Assembly: GCA_025531455.1 (NCBI GenBank)
Contig: JAMYHL010000165.1
Location: 1 to 19,450 of the forward strand
Direction of reading: 5' to 3'
From: Apiotrichum sp. Y4204
Lineage: Eukaryota; Basidiomycota; Tremellomycetes; Trichosporonales; Trichosporonaceae
DNA length: 19,450 nt
Shown: positions 17,801 to 19,450 of the stretch, in pieces
Layout of the letters: the number at the start of each line of letters is the position of its first letter
Position numbering within the stretch: position 1 is the stretch's first letter
Program-made: the position numbers and the translations under genes
The notes under the pieces: generated by a model
What the model was told of the DNA's origin: nothing
Database searches by the model: none
What the model saw: the letters and a program-made list of their open reading frames with translations, nothing else

Positions 17801-18204
17801 ACGAGGGATGCGCGAGGTTGCGCGAGCGAGGGACGCGACGTTGGGCGTGACGTGGGGGTGACGGCAGACGAAGACGGAGTCTTGGGCCGATACGCGCCGG
17901 GCGTGCGTGGAGCCTGTATGCCGCCGGCACTGGACGGTGCAGACAGATACGGCGAGCTCTGACCGGGCGAGAGCGTGTCCGAGTCAAAACGGCTGAGGCT
18001 CGACGGCGGGCGATTCCGCAATACGTCCTGCAGCGCTTGGTCCATCTCGGGATCCCGCTCTGTTTTGACGGCGGGTGACGCACCTGGACCGAGCGAAGCG
18101 CGCGGACGGCGCAGTCCCGACGACGGCGTGGGGATGCCCGTACCGCCGCCAGGAGAGCCTGTCAGCGGCCGCCCCGGCGTCGTCAGCATCGGGAGACGCG
18201 ACAT
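14877..18204 (-). CDS. CLIP-170-family microtubule plus-end protein (CAP-Gly, coiled coil, zinc knuckles)
   Basis: Cytoplasmic plus-end tracking protein, related to yeast Bik1, fission yeast Tip1 and human CLIP1. Minus-strand exons: 18204-17540, 17495-16412, 16377-15694, 15657-15307, 15269-14877; 1058 aa. Introns are 44, 34, 36 and 37 nt. Residues 1-165 are Ser/Pro/Thr-rich and disordered and include TGIP (22-25). One CAP-Gly domain spans about 174-240: GDRVRL, DGTWAGVELEG, then GRNDGTVDG, the GKNDG groove motif with Lys to Arg. A second Ser/Thr-rich basic linker runs 245-430. Glu/Ala/Leu-rich coiled coil covers about 430-970, with a break near 810-850. Two C-terminal zinc knuckles follow: C998-x2-C-x3-H-x4-C1010 and C1038-x2-C-x4-H-x4-C1051. 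The end is MADDVF, like the acidic-aromatic end of CLIP-170. One CAP-Gly instead of two is usual in fungi. Confidence 0.94.
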
Positions 18205-18744
18205 GGCGGGGGGTTAGAGACGGTTGTGGTGGTGGTGTTTGTTGTGCTGCGGAAGAAGGGGAGAGAGAAAAAAGCGAGTATCCGCGAGATCCCTATTTCT
18301 ATGGGACAGACGCCTAGTGCGAGACGACCGCTGCAGCTTGTCGCTTGCTAGCTGTTGCGTTGAGGTTGTGGACTGTGCGTGCTGGAGGTGCTGTGTTTGG
18401 AAGGTGGGAGAGGTGGTGGGATGATGATAGGTTGGTTGAACGTCAGTGTGCTGTGCGGCGGCGTGCACAGAGTCGAGAAAGAGAGACTATGTTGTGTGCC
18501 CTAGTATGTGTTGCGGGACGCGCAAAAAGGATCAAGGGGAGAGGAGAGGAGCGCGGGTGGAAGCTTGACGGACAGGGGTGGCGCGTGTGGAGGGGAAAAG
18601 GTGTGGATAGGAGGGAGGGATGGATGTGTTCCCTGGACCAAGGGGAGGAACGGGTGCTTCTTTGTATTCCTACTTTGTTTGTCGTCACAGGTCGTTTGGT
18701 AATAAACAAATGCAAAAGGAAGAGAAGTGGAAAGAATGTTGTGA

Positions 18745-18793
18745 GATGGTGATTGTGATGATGATACTGATGGTGATGAGGGTGATTGTGGTG
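18745..18793 (+). repeat. TGATGG/TGATGA-type simple repeat
   Basis: Imperfect trinucleotide-like repeat of GAT/GGT/GTG words in the spacer upstream of the CLIP-170-like gene. It produces long His/Asn-rich frames on the minus strand that look like protein but carry no domain. Confidence 0.65.
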
Positions 18794-19213
18794 GCGAGAG
18801 AGATAGAGAAGAAGTGTTTGTGTGTGTTTTGTGTTGTAGGATCTCCGCTCGCACCCGTTGTTGACACTTTTTCTGTTTGGACTAAATTGTGTTTTGTTGT
18901 TATCATTCGTCCCTCCTCGGGCGTCGTCGTCGGCGGCTGGCTGGCTGGGCAGGCTGGGATGGCCGTGTGGGAAGGGGCAGGTTTCTAATCCCAATCTAAA
19001 CCAGACCTTATTACAATTACAACAATCATTCATTTCGATATTACAACCAGGGTGGTAATAGGATTGATAATAAGCTTGCCCTCATGGAATAGCAACGTCT
19101 CTGTAATCTAATGCCAAATTCCTAATCCTTCTGCTGATTAGTTTCCATTTTGACTGCGTGGCCCCTCTCCTTCTCTCCGCCCCTCCCCCCCAAACTAATT
19201 ATTGGCATATTGA

Positions 19214-19225
19214 GTGATCGATCAC
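19214..19225. promoter_or_regulatory. 12-bp perfect palindrome GTGATCGATCAC
   Basis: The palindrome is followed six bases later by another GTGATC half site (19232-19237). The spacing suggests a possible regulator site in the presumed promoter of a gene beyond the window edge. No factor can be named, and chance is possible. Confidence 0.4.
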
Positions 19226-19450
19226 CATCCGTGATCCGTAGTCGTGTCATCATCCTCGCTCCCTCTTATTAGTCTCTGTGCTGCCCATTCTTGCAGCCGT
19301 CGTCACCGTCGCACCCGTCGAGGACCAGCAGCAACAGCGGGCGATCAGATAGCATAGGCATACACTTGGACAGCAAGAAGAAGTGAGTAAATAAGAGCAC
19401 AAGACCCGCACTCTTTCTTTTCTATATCTTGCCTTGAATCCACATTCGAC

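Larger units (their letters stand above)
18205..19450. other. Upstream region of CLIP-170-like gene; no gene recognised
   Basis: About 1.25 kb to the window edge. The first 600 bp are purine-rich on the plus strand, with a TGATGG/TGATGA simple repeat near 18745-18793. The longest frame (18443-19033, minus) translates these repeats into His/Asn/Ser runs and I do not accept it as a gene. An AT-rich block lies at about 18985-19150. The last 200 bp could be promoter or leader of a plus-strand gene beyond the window, but there is no coding evidence. Confidence 0.55.

Noticed and set aside
18443..19033. 196-residue minus-strand frame rich in His, Asn and Ser
   Set aside because: Produced by TGATGG-type simple repeats; no domain, no splice partner.
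1..19450. Mobile elements, CRISPR arrays, rRNA
   Set aside because: I saw no transposase, reverse transcriptase, long terminal repeats, spaced direct repeats or rRNA-like sequence on either strand.

Overview
The window looks like nuclear DNA of a basidiomycete yeast or filamentous fungus. It is GC-rich, its genes carry many very short spliceosomal introns (13 of the 27 I could place are 33-41 nt, mostly with GTGAGT-type donors), and the six protein genes read best as fungal orthologues. Tremellomycetes, perhaps Trichosporonales, is my guess from GC content, intron size and the overall feel of the proteins; I could not test it. All exon models below were built by hand: I joined reading frames at GT/AG sites so that family motifs stay intact, and every model closes in frame.

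Layout, left to right. (1) + strand, 1-1067: 3' part of a CE4 polysaccharide (chitin) deacetylase gene; its start lies outside the window. (2) 1068-2553: spacer with no recognisable gene. (3) + strand, 2554-5424: kinesin-7 (CENP-E/Kip2-type) motor, 7 exons, about 788 aa. (4) - strand, 7033-5623: replication factor C subunit (human RFC5 / yeast Rfc3 type), 7 exons, 366 aa, converging on the kinesin gene with a 198-bp gap and preceded by two MluI cell-cycle boxes. (5) 7034-8542: spacer. (6) - strand, 10789-8543: TMEM135-like multi-pass membrane protein, 5 exons, 684 aa. (7) 10790-13181: long divergent spacer with simple repeats and two C12 runs. (8) + strand, 13182-14366: cyclophilin with a 25-nt exon, 6 exons, 196 aa. 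(9) - strand, 18204-14877: CLIP-170-type CAP-Gly plus-end protein with coiled coil and two C-terminal zinc knuckles, 5 exons, 1058 aa. (10) 18205-19450: spacer with purine-rich and AT-rich stretches.

Functional links. Most genes are ordinary housekeeping genes with no operon-like relation. The exception is the pair kinesin-7 and CLIP-170. In model yeasts these families work together: Kip2 carries Bik1, and Tea2 carries Tip1, to microtubule plus ends. Here both proteins end in an acidic stretch followed by Asp-Val-Phe. That resembles the acidic-aromatic (EEY/F-type) C-termini that CAP-Gly domains bind, and the CLIP-170 gene encodes such a CAP-Gly domain. This shared tail is the most interesting thing I found. 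I saw no transposon, CRISPR array, tRNA or rRNA gene.
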